This document shows, piece after piece, positions 18,087 through 27,022 of a stretch of 64,000 nt of DNA. The notes beneath the pieces are model-generated. The model was not told the DNA's origin and ran no database searches. It saw only the letters and a list, made by a program, of their open reading frames with translations. Positions within the stretch are counted from its first letter, which is position 1. The number at the start of each line of letters is the position of its first letter. The stretch is from an uncultured Campylobacter sp. (GTDB taxonomy: Bacteria > Campylobacterota > Campylobacteria > Campylobacterales > Campylobacteraceae), in assembly GCF_938017775.1 (NCBI RefSeq), contig NZ_CALIIU010000008.1, positions 1 through 64,000 on the forward strand, given 5' to 3'. The translations under genes and the position numbers were made by a program.

Positions 18087-18782
18087 ATGAAAATTTTAGC
18101 GTCGATTGCCGCACTAATCGTAGCAGCCTACTTGCTCGCGCAGATATTTTTCCCGCAAGGGGTCTCGTTTGTCGGATGCGGCATCGGTAGGGCTAATTCG
18201 TGCGAAGACTATGGAGCATATTTGCTTGAGGAGCGCGATTATGAGGCGGCAAAAAAGCCATTTGAAAAAGCTTGTGAAGCGGGGCTAGAAAATAGCTGTG
18301 CTATCGCAGGGGATTTGTATTACGACGAGCAAAATTTATATAAAACTACAAAAGATAAGGGCAAGTCCACGCGGTTTTATTCCAAAGCGTGTGAGCTGGG
18401 AGCCGCCAAAGCTTGCTACAACACCGCAATAATCTCTTATAAAAATGCCGATAAGAAAAATACGTTCGCTTTTTTTGCTAAATCATGCGATTTGGGACTA
18501 GGCGAGGGCTGCTTAAACGCTGCGGTCGCTAGCTACGAAGAAAAAGACTATCAGGGCGCTCTTAAGTTTTTCCTTAAATCTTGCGATGCTGCTTTGGCAG
18601 AGGGATGCCAAAGGGTTGGGCTAGCGTATTCAAAGAAGGAATTTGGCGAGCCGGATCTGGATAAAGCGATGATCTACTACGACAAAGCCTGCAAGCTGGG
18701 AGCTGAGTTTAGCTGCAACGTAGTAGCTGCGATGAATAAAATAAATGCAAGCGAGGATAATGCTACTAATGCGACCAAATAG
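18087..18782 (+). CDS. Sel1-like repeat protein, cysteine-rich
   Basis: An N-terminal hydrophobic segment (about 3-24) directs export, followed by five to six Sel1-type helix pairs with paired cysteines (KACEAGLENSCAIAGDLYY, KSCDLGLGEGCLNAAVASY). The layout is that of Helicobacter Hcp-type proteins, which are disulfide-stapled solenoids outside the cytoplasm. It is a paralogue of the protein at 2456 but shorter (231 residues) and less GC-rich. The C-terminus is a short Asn/Ala-rich tail. It has its own promoter and no operon partner. Role unknown. Confidence 0.85.
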   Translation: MKILASIAALIVAAYLLAQIFFPQGVSFVGCGIGRANSCEDYGAYLLEERDYEAAKKPFEKACEAGLENSCAIAGDLYYDEQNLYKTTKDKGKSTRFYSKACELGAAKACYNTAIISYKNADKKNTFAFFAKSCDLGLGEGCLNAAVASYEEKDYQGALKFFLKSCDAALAEGCQRVGLAYSKKEFGEPDLDKAMIYYDKACKLGAEFSCNVVAAMNKINASEDNATNATK

Positions 18783-19427
18783 ATAGCAGGGCTAGCTAGA
18801 TGATAATACGGTGAGATCGAAATTAGCGTAGAAATTTTGCGGAGCTTTATAGGATTTTATGAAATTCCGTGGAATTTCGTCTTTAAATTTTATTGCTGAA
18901 ATTCCACATATCGCGATAATGGCGATGGATAGTGATTTTAAAATTTCAGTATCTTAGAAGTTTAGAATTTAATCTATGCTATGGATTTTATTGACATAAT
19001 TTTAATTTGTCATAGACTTATCCATCGCGATATAGGGATTTCATCATAATTATGGTGCTAAATTATATATCGTTAAAAGAGAAAAAATTGCGCAAACTAG
19101 CGAGTAGCTATGTAATCACAGCTGATATGGCAAAAATATCCGAAGAAGATCGCACGGGATAATTAATTTGCGAAGTAAATAAAATCAATTCACAAGGGAA
19201 TGGGAATCTATCAATAAACAAGTAAAATTATTCATCGCAAAGCAAGCAAAATCGATCTGTAAGTGGGTAAATCAAGCTTAAAACTAACTCGAAGTAGCCT
19301 GCAAATAAGCTAAATTGTAAGCAAGATAAATTTTAAGCAGGCATATTGTAAGAAAGTAAAATTTTAGATGAGATAAGTGAGATAAATCGATTTCAAATCA
19401 CCGTAGAAGTTGGATGGTGATCCTAAT
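18783..19427. other. AT-rich intergenic region
   Basis: About 645 bases, AT-richer and less patterned than other spacers. It contains an interrupted palindrome TGACA-N11-TGTCA near 18993-19013 and a 36-codon frame at 19052-19162 without a ribosome binding site, which I do not accept as a gene. From 19200 on there are loosely repeated AAGTAAAAT/AAGC words. An ATCACC/GGTGAT hairpin near 19399-19423 could weakly end glcD transcription. Confidence 0.45.
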
Positions 19428-20816
19428 TTAAAGCCCCATTTTTCCGGGATTTAAGATGCCTTTTGGATCGAAAGCCCTTTTGATTGCGCGAAATAGCTCC
19501 ATCTCTGCTGCGCTAAAAGCTAGTGGCATAAATTCTGCTTTGCTTAGCCCGATGCCGTGCTCGCCGCTGAGCGTACCGCCAAGACCAACTGCAGCTTTGA
19601 AAATTTCGGTGATCGCGTCATGTCCGCGTCGCACCTGAGCTTCGTCCTTTTTGTCGGCGATCATGACGTTGGTGTGTACATTGCCGTCGCCCGTGTGCCC
19701 GAAGCAGGGCACGCGCACGCCGTATTTATCGCCGATGCGCGCGATACGGCGCAGTAGCTCGGGCAGCTGCGAGCGCGGGACGGTGATGTCCTCATTTAGC
19801 TTAAGCGTGCCGTAGATATTGATCGCCTGCGAGCAGTTGCGTCTCGCAAACCAAATGCCCGCACGCTCCTCTTCGCTTTCTGCGACGCGAAAGTCGCTCG
19901 CGCCGTTTTGAACGAAAATTTCTTTTATGAGCGCGAGCTCCTCCAAAAGCACTGCTTCTAAATTACCGTCGGTTTCGCAGATCAAAATCGCGCCCGCGCC
20001 CTTCGGCAAGCCTTTATGAAATTTCTCCTCGACCGCGGCTATGCACAGCGCGTCTAAAAATTCCATCGCCACGGGCGTGATACCGGCAGCCATCGTCTTA
20101 TACACGGCATTCATTGCCGCATCTACGCTAGGAAAGACGCCCATCGCAGTCTTTTTAAGCTTTGGCATCGGGATTAGTTTGAGCGTGATTTCGGTGATGA
20201 TGGCAAGCGCGCCTTCGCTTGCGATTAAAATTCCTGCCACGTTGAAGCCTGCGACATCTTTGATAGTGCGTTTGCCCGCTCGGATCACCTCTCCATTAGG
20301 CAGTACCGCACGCAGTGCCATTACGTAGTCTTTGGTGATGCCGTATTTTGCAGCGCGCATACCGCCGGAGTTTTCGGCGACATTGCCTCCTAGCGTGGAA
20401 TAATCCTGGCTTGCGGGATCGGGCGGATAAAAGAGCCCGCGCGCTGCGGCTGCTTTTTGCAGATCGATATTTATGCAGCCGGGTTGGACTACGGCGAGTA
20501 GATTTTGCATGTCGATTTCTAGAATTTTATTCATATGTTTTTCAAATGCCAAAATCACTCCGCCGTTTGCGGCTAAAGATCCACCCGTAAAACCGCTACC
20601 TGCGCCTCTTGGAACTATGGGGATTAAATTTTCGTTGCAGAATTTTAAAATTTGACTGACATCGTCCTCGCTTCGCGGGAAAAGCACGCCGTCCGGCAGG
20701 CAGCGTCTTTTCGTCGCGTCGTAGCAGTATGCCGTGCGATGAGCCTCGTCAAAATAGGCATTATCCGCGCCTAATAGATTTGTAAAAAACGCTTGCGCAG
20801 CACTACTCGTCGCCAT
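19428..20816 (-). CDS. glcD: FAD-linked oxidase, GlcD/D-lactate dehydrogenase type
   Basis: Oxidises a 2-hydroxy acid (glycolate or D-lactate) with FAD, feeding electrons to the respiratory chain. The FAD-binding 4 domain includes PRGAGSGFTGGSLA at about residues 65-78 and PPDPASQDYSTLGGNVAENSGG; the C-terminal cap has CFGHTGDGNVHTN and the closing LSGEHGIG. Length 462 is normal. In Campylobacter this gene sits next to a pgbA-like exported protein and an M23 peptidase, as here; it overlaps the former by 14 bases. Whether glycolate or lactate is the main substrate cannot be told from sequence. Confidence 0.9.
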   Translation of the reverse strand: MATSSAAQAFFTNLLGADNAYFDEAHRTAYCYDATKRRCLPDGVLFPRSEDDVSQILKFCNENLIPIVPRGAGSGFTGGSLAANGGVILAFEKHMNKILEIDMQNLLAVVQPGCINIDLQKAAAARGLFYPPDPASQDYSTLGGNVAENSGGMRAAKYGITKDYVMALRAVLPNGEVIRAGKRTIKDVAGFNVAGILIASEGALAIITEITLKLIPMPKLKKTAMGVFPSVDAAMNAVYKTMAAGITPVAMEFLDALCIAAVEEKFHKGLPKGAGAILICETDGNLEAVLLEELALIKEIFVQNGASDFRVAESEEERAGIWFARRNCSQAINIYGTLKLNEDITVPRSQLPELLRRIARIGDKYGVRVPCFGHTGDGNVHTNVMIADKKDEAQVRRGHDAITEIFKAAVGLGGTLSGEHGIGLSKAEFMPLAFSAAEMELFRAIKRAFDPKGILNPGKMGL

Positions 20817-21531
20817 CTAAGCCTAGCAAATAGCGGTAGTGTTTGTCGTAATCGCTGATCGGGCCATTAGTAAAATCCCAAATGACGGTCTTTATCTCGC
20901 CCACGCGTGAGTAAAATGGCAGCTGATAATAAGCCACGCTGCCGCTAGCGAACGTGCGCAAAGGCTTGAAGCTGCCGCAGTCGGCAAATACGCCCTGTTT
21001 ATCCATCGCGATAAAAATCAGTCCGGCGCTGTTTTGCGCGCAAATTTTACGAAAATCGTCTCGGCTAGGATTTGGCTTGTGGTTGTAGCTAAGATAGGCG
21101 CCGCCAAGATCTGGGTGGATAAAATTGATATTTGGAAAAGCCTTGATAACCTGCTCGTAAATTTCGGCGTTAGGCGCGACGATTATGGCGCGGTCATAGA
21201 GGAAATTTAAGATCACTTTATCGCCGCTTGAGGGTAAAATTTTAGGCAGTGGCAGCGCCTCTTGAGCTAACATATCAAAGACCTCAAATCGCACCTTTGC
21301 CTTGCCTGCGCTTTTTTGCGTCACGACGGCACGCGCGATGATGGAGCTTGCGCCGCTACCGAAATTATGCATCACCACTCCGCTGCTACCTACGGCAATC
21401 GTAGAACTATCTATGATCTCGCCCGAACCATCCTTTACACTAAGTAGGGCGGTTTCGTATCGCGGCATGTTAAATTCCGCCCCTATCGCCGCACTTAAAA
21501 ATAGGCCTAAAATAAGTAAAGCTTTTTTCAA
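20803..21531 (-). CDS. PgbA-like exported protein (plasminogen-binding N-terminal domain)
   Basis: A signal peptide (MKKALLILGLFLSAAIGA) ends near residue 18. The remaining 224 residues resemble the N-terminal domain of Helicobacter plasminogen-binding proteins PgbA/PgbB: YETALLSVKDGSGEIID, GVVMHNF, an ARAVVTQKSAGKAKVRFEVFD stretch and an FLYDRAIIVAPN core. The lysine-rich C-terminal tail that binds plasminogen in Helicobacter is missing, so binding should not be assumed. It is upstream of and overlaps glcD, and diverges from the M23 peptidase gene across a 140-base gap. Confidence 0.75.
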   Translation of the reverse strand: MKKALLILGLFLSAAIGAEFNMPRYETALLSVKDGSGEIIDSSTIAVGSSGVVMHNFGSGASSIIARAVVTQKSAGKAKVRFEVFDMLAQEALPLPKILPSSGDKVILNFLYDRAIIVAPNAEIYEQVIKAFPNINFIHPDLGGAYLSYNHKPNPSRDDFRKICAQNSAGLIFIAMDKQGVFADCGSFKPLRTFASGSVAYYQLPFYSRVGEIKTVIWDFTNGPISDYDKHYRYLLGLDGDE

Positions 21532-21629
21532 AATTCTGCTCCTGAATAAAATTTCGGCTAATTATACATAAAACTTTGAAATTAGCGATAAAATTCCGCG
21601 GTATTTACGAAATATAAGCGTTTTTTCGT

Positions 21630-21635
21630 TACAAT
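21630..21635 (+). promoter_or_regulatory. predicted -10 box for the M23 peptidase operon
   Basis: TACAAT followed by CCCGCC, preceded by a TTTTTTCG stretch, 34 bases before the start at 21670. Confidence 0.4.
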
Positions 21636-21669
21636 CCCGCCTTAAAATAATATTTCAAAGCGGTTTTAT

Positions 21670-22839
21670 ATGACTAGAATTTTTATATTGCTTTTTCTGT
21701 GGATAGGCGTAGTTTTTGCGAACAACCCCAGCGTAGAGAAGTTTGCCTGGCCCGATGGCGTGAGTCTGCTGCAGTTTATGGAAACCGCGGGCATTCCCGC
21801 ATCTGTATATTACGACCTGGATAAAGAGGATCAGGAGCTTGCCGCCGAGGTACGAGCTGGCGTGGAGTGTCAAATTTTGCGTGATCCAGCAGGTCGCGTC
21901 TCTCAGCTGTTAATTCCCGTCAGCGAGGAGCTTCAGATCCACATCTACCGCGATAAATTCGGCACTTTTAGATTCGTTTATACTCCGATAGTTTATGAGG
22001 AAAACAGCTACTCTTTAGGAATTCAGATCGAAAGCTCGCCCTATCAAGACATCATCAAAGCTACGGGTAATGCGGCTTTAGCGAATGAGTTTATGCTTGT
22101 TTTTAAAAACGAGGTAAATTTTAAAAAGCTGCAAAAGGGCGATCGGCTTGTGATCCTATACGAGCAAAAGACGCGCCTTGGCAAACCTTTTGGCGGAGTA
22201 AATATCACCGCAGGAATGATCGAGGAAAATAAAAAGCCCAAATCGCTATATTTTTTCGACGATAAATACTACGACCGAAGCGGTAAAAAGGTCGAATCTT
22301 TTCTGCTAATCACGCCGCTTGTTTATACTAGAATTTCATCGTATTTTACCCCTAAAAGATTTCATCCGATTTTAAAGCGATATCGCGCGCACTTAGGCGT
22401 GGATTATGCAGCTCCCAAAGGCACTAGGGTAAATGCCGCAGGGGCGGGCAAGATTAGCTTCGTAGGGCGTAAAAACGGCTACGGCAATACCGTAGAGATC
22501 AACCACGGAGGCGGTATTAGCACGCTTTATGCGCATCTTAGTGGCTTTGCTAGCGGCACAAAAGCAGGCGTTAGCGTCAAGCAAGGCCAGCTCATCGCTT
22601 ATGTGGGCTCGACCGGGCTTAGTTCGGGACCGCATCTGCACTTCGGACTTTATAAAAATAAGCAGGCGATAGATCCGCTTAAGGTAGTCAAGATTGAAAA
22701 AACTAACGTCATAAGCGCCGAGGAACTTAAATTTAAAGCCCTCGTCAAAGATATGGACGCCAGAATGGCTGCGGCTAAAGACGGCTCAAAAAACCCTACT
22801 AAATTTGAAAACTACGAGTCGCTTATCACGATAAATTAA
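21670..22839 (+). CDS. M23 peptidoglycan peptidase, Csd3/Pgp3 type
   Basis: Periplasmic enzyme that trims or cuts peptidoglycan crosslinks and influences cell shape in Helicobacter and Campylobacter. A signal peptide covers residues 1-17. Residues about 50-215 form the two non-catalytic domains typical of Csd3, and 225-345 the LytM domain with zinc ligands H241 and D245 (HLGVD) and the H322-x-H324 pair (PHLHFG). All catalytic residues are present. The next gene, mgtE, begins eight bases after the stop, and a Nudix gene and a hydrolase follow, likely one transcript. Confidence 0.88.
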   Translation: MTRIFILLFLWIGVVFANNPSVEKFAWPDGVSLLQFMETAGIPASVYYDLDKEDQELAAEVRAGVECQILRDPAGRVSQLLIPVSEELQIHIYRDKFGTFRFVYTPIVYEENSYSLGIQIESSPYQDIIKATGNAALANEFMLVFKNEVNFKKLQKGDRLVILYEQKTRLGKPFGGVNITAGMIEENKKPKSLYFFDDKYYDRSGKKVESFLLITPLVYTRISSYFTPKRFHPILKRYRAHLGVDYAAPKGTRVNAAGAGKISFVGRKNGYGNTVEINHGGGISTLYAHLSGFASGTKAGVSVKQGQLIAYVGSTGLSSGPHLHFGLYKNKQAIDPLKVVKIEKTNVISAEELKFKALVKDMDARMAAAKDGSKNPTKFENYESLITIN

Positions 22840-22847
22840 GGCCAAAA

Positions 22848-24227
22848 ATGGAAAATAAAGAGCAGCTGGACGACGTCGAGGAAGCTAAGGCGCTTCTTGA
22901 TGCGCATCTAGGCGATACGCTTGAGCATGAGCTGAGTGCCGCCGATCTTACGGAGCATTTAAAAACTCTAAAAAAGCACGACGAAAAAAAATATGTAGAA
23001 TTCTTAAAAAAGCTAGATCCTGAGGATCTTGCCGATGCTGCGCTTGAGATGCCCGAGCATATGCTCGAAGACGTCATCGAAACTCTGCCTCACGAAAAGA
23101 TCGTAAAAGCGATTGAGGAGCTCGAAAGCGACGATCAGGCAGAGCTTTTGCAAAACATCGGCGAAATCGACGAGGACAAGGCCGAGCAGATTTTCTACGG
23201 GCTTGATGAGGACGATCGCCACGACATTCTTACTATCTCCAAATATAGCGAAGATGAGGCGGGCGCGTATATGCAGACCGAGGTCTTTAGCGCGAGGCAG
23301 GATCAGACCCTGGGGCAGGCGGTCGAGATGCTGCGCGTTATGCGCGAAAAGGATGAGATCGAGAATGTCTTTCAGCTCTTTGTGCTCGATAAAAAAGGGC
23401 ACCTGCTTACGAGCTTTTCGACGTCCGATCTGATTTTATACGATTTCTCGCTCACGTTGGAAGAAATTTCACAAAAATTCGGCGCCGAAAATAAAATCCA
23501 CTTCGCCACCGATACCGATAAGATCGACGACGTGATCAAGGACTTTGAAGAATTCGATCTTAACGTCATCCCCGTTGTCGATGCTAACGGCGTGCTTATC
23601 GGGCGTATCACCGCCGATGATATCCACGATCTCATCCAAGAGCGCGCCACCGAGCAAATTTACAACCTCGCGGGCGTCGATGACGAAGCGGAGGACGATG
23701 AGACTACGATCTTTAAAGCAGGTCGCGCGCGCGCTGTGTGGCTAGCGGTAAATTTATGCACGGCGATCGTAAGCTCCACGATCATCGGGCTTTTTGACGC
23801 CACTATCGAAAAGCTGGTCGCGCTCGCCGTGCTTATGCCAATAGTCGCCTCCATGGGCGGCAATACCGGCACGCAGGCGCTTACGGTAACCGTGCGCCGC
23901 CTAGCCCTGGGCGAGATAGCGTTTAAAGATAAAAAGCAGGTTCTCTTTCGCGAGATCACGATCGCTTTTATAAATGGCTTAATCTTTGCCACGCTAATGG
24001 GGTTTGTGGCGTATTTTTGGTTCGGCATTAAGCTTTTGGGGCTAGTAATTGCGATGTCGATGGTGCTAAATTTAACGCTTGCGGGGCTTTTTGGCGCCGT
24101 CATTCCGATCACACTTAAAAAATTAAATATCGACCCCGCCGTCGGTAGCTCCGTGCTGCTTACCACGGTTACGGATATCGTGGGATTTTTTAGCTTTTTA
24201 GGACTTGCGACGTGGATACTACTATAA
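22848..24227 (+). CDS. mgtE: magnesium transporter MgtE
   Basis: Mg2+-gated channel in the inner membrane. The N-terminal superhelical domain (to about residue 135) shows the acidic DPEDLADALEM-like repeats, two CBS domains follow (YMQTEVFSARQDQ... and VIPVVDANGVLIGRITADD), then a long connecting helix and five membrane helices from about 300 on. The pore motif PIVASMGGNTGTQAL is intact. Length 459 is standard. The stop overlaps the start of the Nudix gene by 16 bases. Confidence 0.95.
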   Translation: MENKEQLDDVEEAKALLDAHLGDTLEHELSAADLTEHLKTLKKHDEKKYVEFLKKLDPEDLADAALEMPEHMLEDVIETLPHEKIVKAIEELESDDQAELLQNIGEIDEDKAEQIFYGLDEDDRHDILTISKYSEDEAGAYMQTEVFSARQDQTLGQAVEMLRVMREKDEIENVFQLFVLDKKGHLLTSFSTSDLILYDFSLTLEEISQKFGAENKIHFATDTDKIDDVIKDFEEFDLNVIPVVDANGVLIGRITADDIHDLIQERATEQIYNLAGVDDEAEDDETTIFKAGRARAVWLAVNLCTAIVSSTIIGLFDATIEKLVALAVLMPIVASMGGNTGTQALTVTVRRLALGEIAFKDKKQVLFREITIAFINGLIFATLMGFVAYFWFGIKLLGLVIAMSMVLNLTLAGLFGAVIPITLKKLNIDPAVGSSVLLTTVTDIVGFFSFLGLATWILL

Positions 24228-24799
24228 AAAATTTTAAAATTTCCGAGCTTAAAAGCTCGAATTTCGTTAAACCCTTTCGCTTAAATTTCGAGATGGACGG
24301 CGTAGCGCGCGCATGGGACTGCGTAAAGGTGCACGATAGCGTCTCGATTTTGCTATACCATACGCAGCGTGACGCGCTTTTGCTCGTTAAGCAGTTTCGC
24401 CCCAGCGTGTGGTTTTACCAAGAGGAAAATTTAATAAATTCGCCCGAAAAAGGCTACACCTATGAGCTTTGCGCTGGCATTTTAGATAAGGGCATCAGCG
24501 AGGAGCAAACGGCGATCGAAGAGGTGCTCGAGGAGACGGGATATGCCGTGAAAGATTTGAAATTTATCACGAGCTACTACAGCGCCCTGGGCTTTGCGGC
24601 GAACCGTCAAATTTTATACTTCGCGTGCATCGACGAATCGATGAAGCTAGGTCGCGGCGGCGGCGTGGACGGCGAGAAGATCGAGCTTTTCTACCTGCCT
24701 GCGGCCAAGGCGCGGGAGTTTATGTTCGACGAAAAGATCGTGCGCGCGCCGGGGCTTATCTTAGCATTTCAATGGTTTTTGAGCGAGTTTAAAGCTTAG
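24212..24799 (+). CDS. Nudix hydrolase, NUDT14-like sugar-nucleotide type
   Basis: Cleaves nucleoside diphosphates linked to another group, probably a nucleotide sugar or ADP-ribose. The Nudix box spans residues 89-111 (G-x-L-D-K-G ... EEVLEETGY). It keeps the metal-binding EE-x-x-E-E pair but deviates at two consensus positions: the first Glu is Ile and the Arg of RE is Glu. The same pattern with AG-(I/L)-(V/L)-D occurs in NUDT14-type UDP-sugar diphosphatases, so activity is plausible. Overlaps mgtE by 16 bases. Substrate not certain. Confidence 0.82.
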   Translation: MDTTIKNFKISELKSSNFVKPFRLNFEMDGVARAWDCVKVHDSVSILLYHTQRDALLLVKQFRPSVWFYQEENLINSPEKGYTYELCAGILDKGISEEQTAIEEVLEETGYAVKDLKFITSYYSALGFAANRQILYFACIDESMKLGRGGGVDGEKIELFYLPAAKAREFMFDEKIVRAPGLILAFQWFLSEFKA

Positions 24800-24866
24800 C
24801 GGCGAGACGGAATTTCGTGTGCCATCGCGCGTTTTTGCGTCTCGGCTTTAAATTTAAAGGACGGCG

Positions 24867-25913
24867 ATGAGGGTTTTACTTAGGCTGTGCGTTATCGCGG
24901 CGTGTGTTTATGTCTGCGTGCTAGCGGGACTTTATATCTTTCAGGAGCGGCTGATATTTTTGGGCGAGCCGCTAGATAAAAACTTCAAATTTAGCTTTGA
25001 AAATTCCGAATTTGCAGGAGTTGTGAACGCGCCCGATAGCGGCGCGCATTTAGATATGCAGGCGTCCGCTACGCAAAATGACGCCTCTACAAACGGCGGC
25101 GCGGACGAAAACGCTTCGGCGGCGGGTGACGTAAAAGAAAACGGAGGCGCAGCGAGCGAGATCAAAAATAAAAGCGCTCAAACTAGCGGCGAGCAGGGCG
25201 TAGAAAACATCGTAGGAAACGGCGCTGCAGGCAATAACGCAAACGCCGCTTCAGTAAAATTTCAAGAGATCAATATCCCGTTTGGGGGCGGGTCTATAAA
25301 CGGGCTGAAATTTAGCGCGGCAGAGCCTAAAGGCGCGATTTTGTTCTTTCACGGCAACTTCGGCGACGTGAGCGGCTGGGGCGCATACGGCGCGGATTTT
25401 GCGGCTTTGGGATACGATTTTTATATTTTCGACTACCCTGGCTACGGTAAATCGGACGGCAAAATTTCATCGCAGCAGCAGCTTTTGGCGAGCGCGGATG
25501 CGATGAGCCGTTACGTTTTGGCGCAGCATTCGCCAAGTAAGCTCGCGATGATCGGCTACTCGATCGGAAGCGGCATCGCGGCTCAGCAGGCTGCGAAGTG
25601 GGATGCGGCGCGGCTGATTTTGCTCGCGCCATATTTTAGCTTCGAGCGGCTTGCGCACGAAAAAATCCCCTTTGTGCCGAAATTTTTGATCCGATATAAG
25701 ATTCCGACCGCGGAATTTTTGCACGCGGCGCGCAGCACTCAGATCACGCTCATCCATGGCGGCGCCGACGAGTTGATACCCGTGCAGCACTGTCGCGATC
25801 TTGCGGGATCTCTTAAAGAGGGCGATCTATTTTATGAAATAGCCGCTGCGCGGCATAACGGACTGCTGGCAATGCCCGGTATTTGGGAAATTTTAAAAGA
25901 GCGGCTGCGCTAA
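24867..25913 (+). CDS. membrane-anchored alpha/beta hydrolase with insertion
   Basis: Serine hydrolase of the BEM46/ABHD13 kind. Residues about 4-24 form a membrane anchor and the protein begins IFQERLIFLGEPL as in that family. The oxyanion stretch is ILFFHGNFGD, the nucleophile elbow GYSIGSG with S232, and the acid and His lie in LIHGGADELIPVQH and AARHNGLL. Residues about 53-128 are an Ala/Gly/Asn/Glu-rich filler not found in relatives; unlike the filler in ArgS or ProC its DNA has hardly any RAATTY words and instead carries GGCGGC/AACGG motifs. The substrate is unknown. Confidence 0.85.
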   Translation: MRVLLRLCVIAACVYVCVLAGLYIFQERLIFLGEPLDKNFKFSFENSEFAGVVNAPDSGAHLDMQASATQNDASTNGGADENASAAGDVKENGGAASEIKNKSAQTSGEQGVENIVGNGAAGNNANAASVKFQEINIPFGGGSINGLKFSAAEPKGAILFFHGNFGDVSGWGAYGADFAALGYDFYIFDYPGYGKSDGKISSQQQLLASADAMSRYVLAQHSPSKLAMIGYSIGSGIAAQQAAKWDAARLILLAPYFSFERLAHEKIPFVPKFLIRYKIPTAEFLHAARSTQITLIHGGADELIPVQHCRDLAGSLKEGDLFYEIAAARHNGLLAMPGIWEILKERLR

Positions 25914-26404
25914 TTTAACGGCGGCTCGGCGTAAAATTCCACGCAGAATTCGACCGCTAAATTTTAAAATTTTACGTATAATTCCGCGCGGGCTAGGTCG
26001 TCGTAAAATTTCATAAAATTTTATAGCGGCAAAACACGGCGCCAAAACAAGGGCGCAATTTCAAATCAAAATTTATGCGTTGTTAGCTGCAAATATAAAG
26101 CCGGTCTCGTTGGCGCTAAATTATTTCTAGCGCGCAGGTGCTGCAAATTTCAAACTAAAATTTGCGCCCGATCACGACGCCGTATTTTATCCGCGTAGAA
26201 TTCTGCCGCATAAAATTTTACCTAGCGAAATTCTGTTTCGAAAAATTCTATCTCGTAGAATTTTAATTCGCCGCGCTCAAATTTTACCCGCCGCTTTAAA
26301 TTTATACCGCAGCGCCTAAATTTCTCCCGCTCGTCGCGCTTTACCGAAATTTATATTTAGTTGTTGTAAAATGCGTTTTTAAAAGGATTTTAGCGGTTTG
26401 TGAT
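25914..26404. other. RAATTY-rich intergenic region
   Basis: About 490 bases with no gene; very dense in AAATTT, GAATTC and AAATTC, particularly 26180-26330 where they recur about every 15-20 bases, often preceded by GC- or CG-rich spacers. A TAAAAT at about 26365-26370 may be the -10 of the following operon. Confidence 0.6.
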
Positions 26405-27022
26405 ATGAGTATTTTAGAGTTTACGGAGTGCGTAGGCATCGCTTCGGCGGCGCTTAGCGGGTTTTTATTCGGCGTAAAGAAGGGCTGCGATTGGCTTGGG
26501 ATCTTTATCGCGGCGTTTTTGACGGCGCTTGGCGGCGGGATCATGCGCGATACCTTAGTAAGCCGCGAAATCTACTCGTTTACGCACTATGCGCCTGTAA
26601 CGATCGTGCTTGCGGTAAGCGCCGTAGCCATTTTTGCCAAGCTTTATGAAAACCGCGATTTGGAGGGTAAATTTTTATTTATTCTAACCGATGCGATCGA
26701 CGTCGTAAGCTTTTCGATCGTGGGAGCGATGGTTGCGCTAAGCTACAATCACAACGTTTTCGGCGTGGTGTTAATCGCGTTTTGCAATGGCGTGGGCGGC
26801 GGTATTTTGCGCGACGTACTGCTGAACGAAGTGCCGTGGTTTTTGCATACGGGGCTTTATGGCACGATAAGCATGGGCGTGGGCTTAATATATTTCGTGC
26901 TTGATGGATTGGGGCTTAGCGGTGTAGTTTCGGTGCTTATTTTGCTGGTTTTAGGGGTTGCGTTTCGCATGGTGGCTTATTACAAATCTTGGCATCTGCC
27001 TAAAGTGGAGTATAAAAAATGA
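26405..27022 (+). CDS. trimeric intracellular cation (TRIC) channel family protein
   Basis: Seven-helix membrane protein of the former UPF0126/YicG group. It consists of two inverted repeats of three helices, each containing the family motif GGG-x-x-RD (GGGIMRDTL near residue 46 and GGGILRDVL near 138), plus a last helix. Bacterial TRIC proteins conduct K+ in vitro; the biological role is open. Length 205 is usual. Its last four bases (ATGA) overlap the argD start, so the two are translated together. Confidence 0.88.
   Translation: MSILEFTECVGIASAALSGFLFGVKKGCDWLGIFIAAFLTALGGGIMRDTLVSREIYSFTHYAPVTIVLAVSAVAIFAKLYENRDLEGKFLFILTDAIDVVSFSIVGAMVALSYNHNVFGVVLIAFCNGVGGGILRDVLLNEVPWFLHTGLYGTISMGVGLIYFVLDGLGLSGVVSVLILLVLGVAFRMVAYYKSWHLPKVEYKK

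Noticed and set aside
19052..19162. 36-residue frame in the AT-rich spacer
   Set aside because: No ribosome binding site, no recognisable relative; could be chance in AT-rich DNA.
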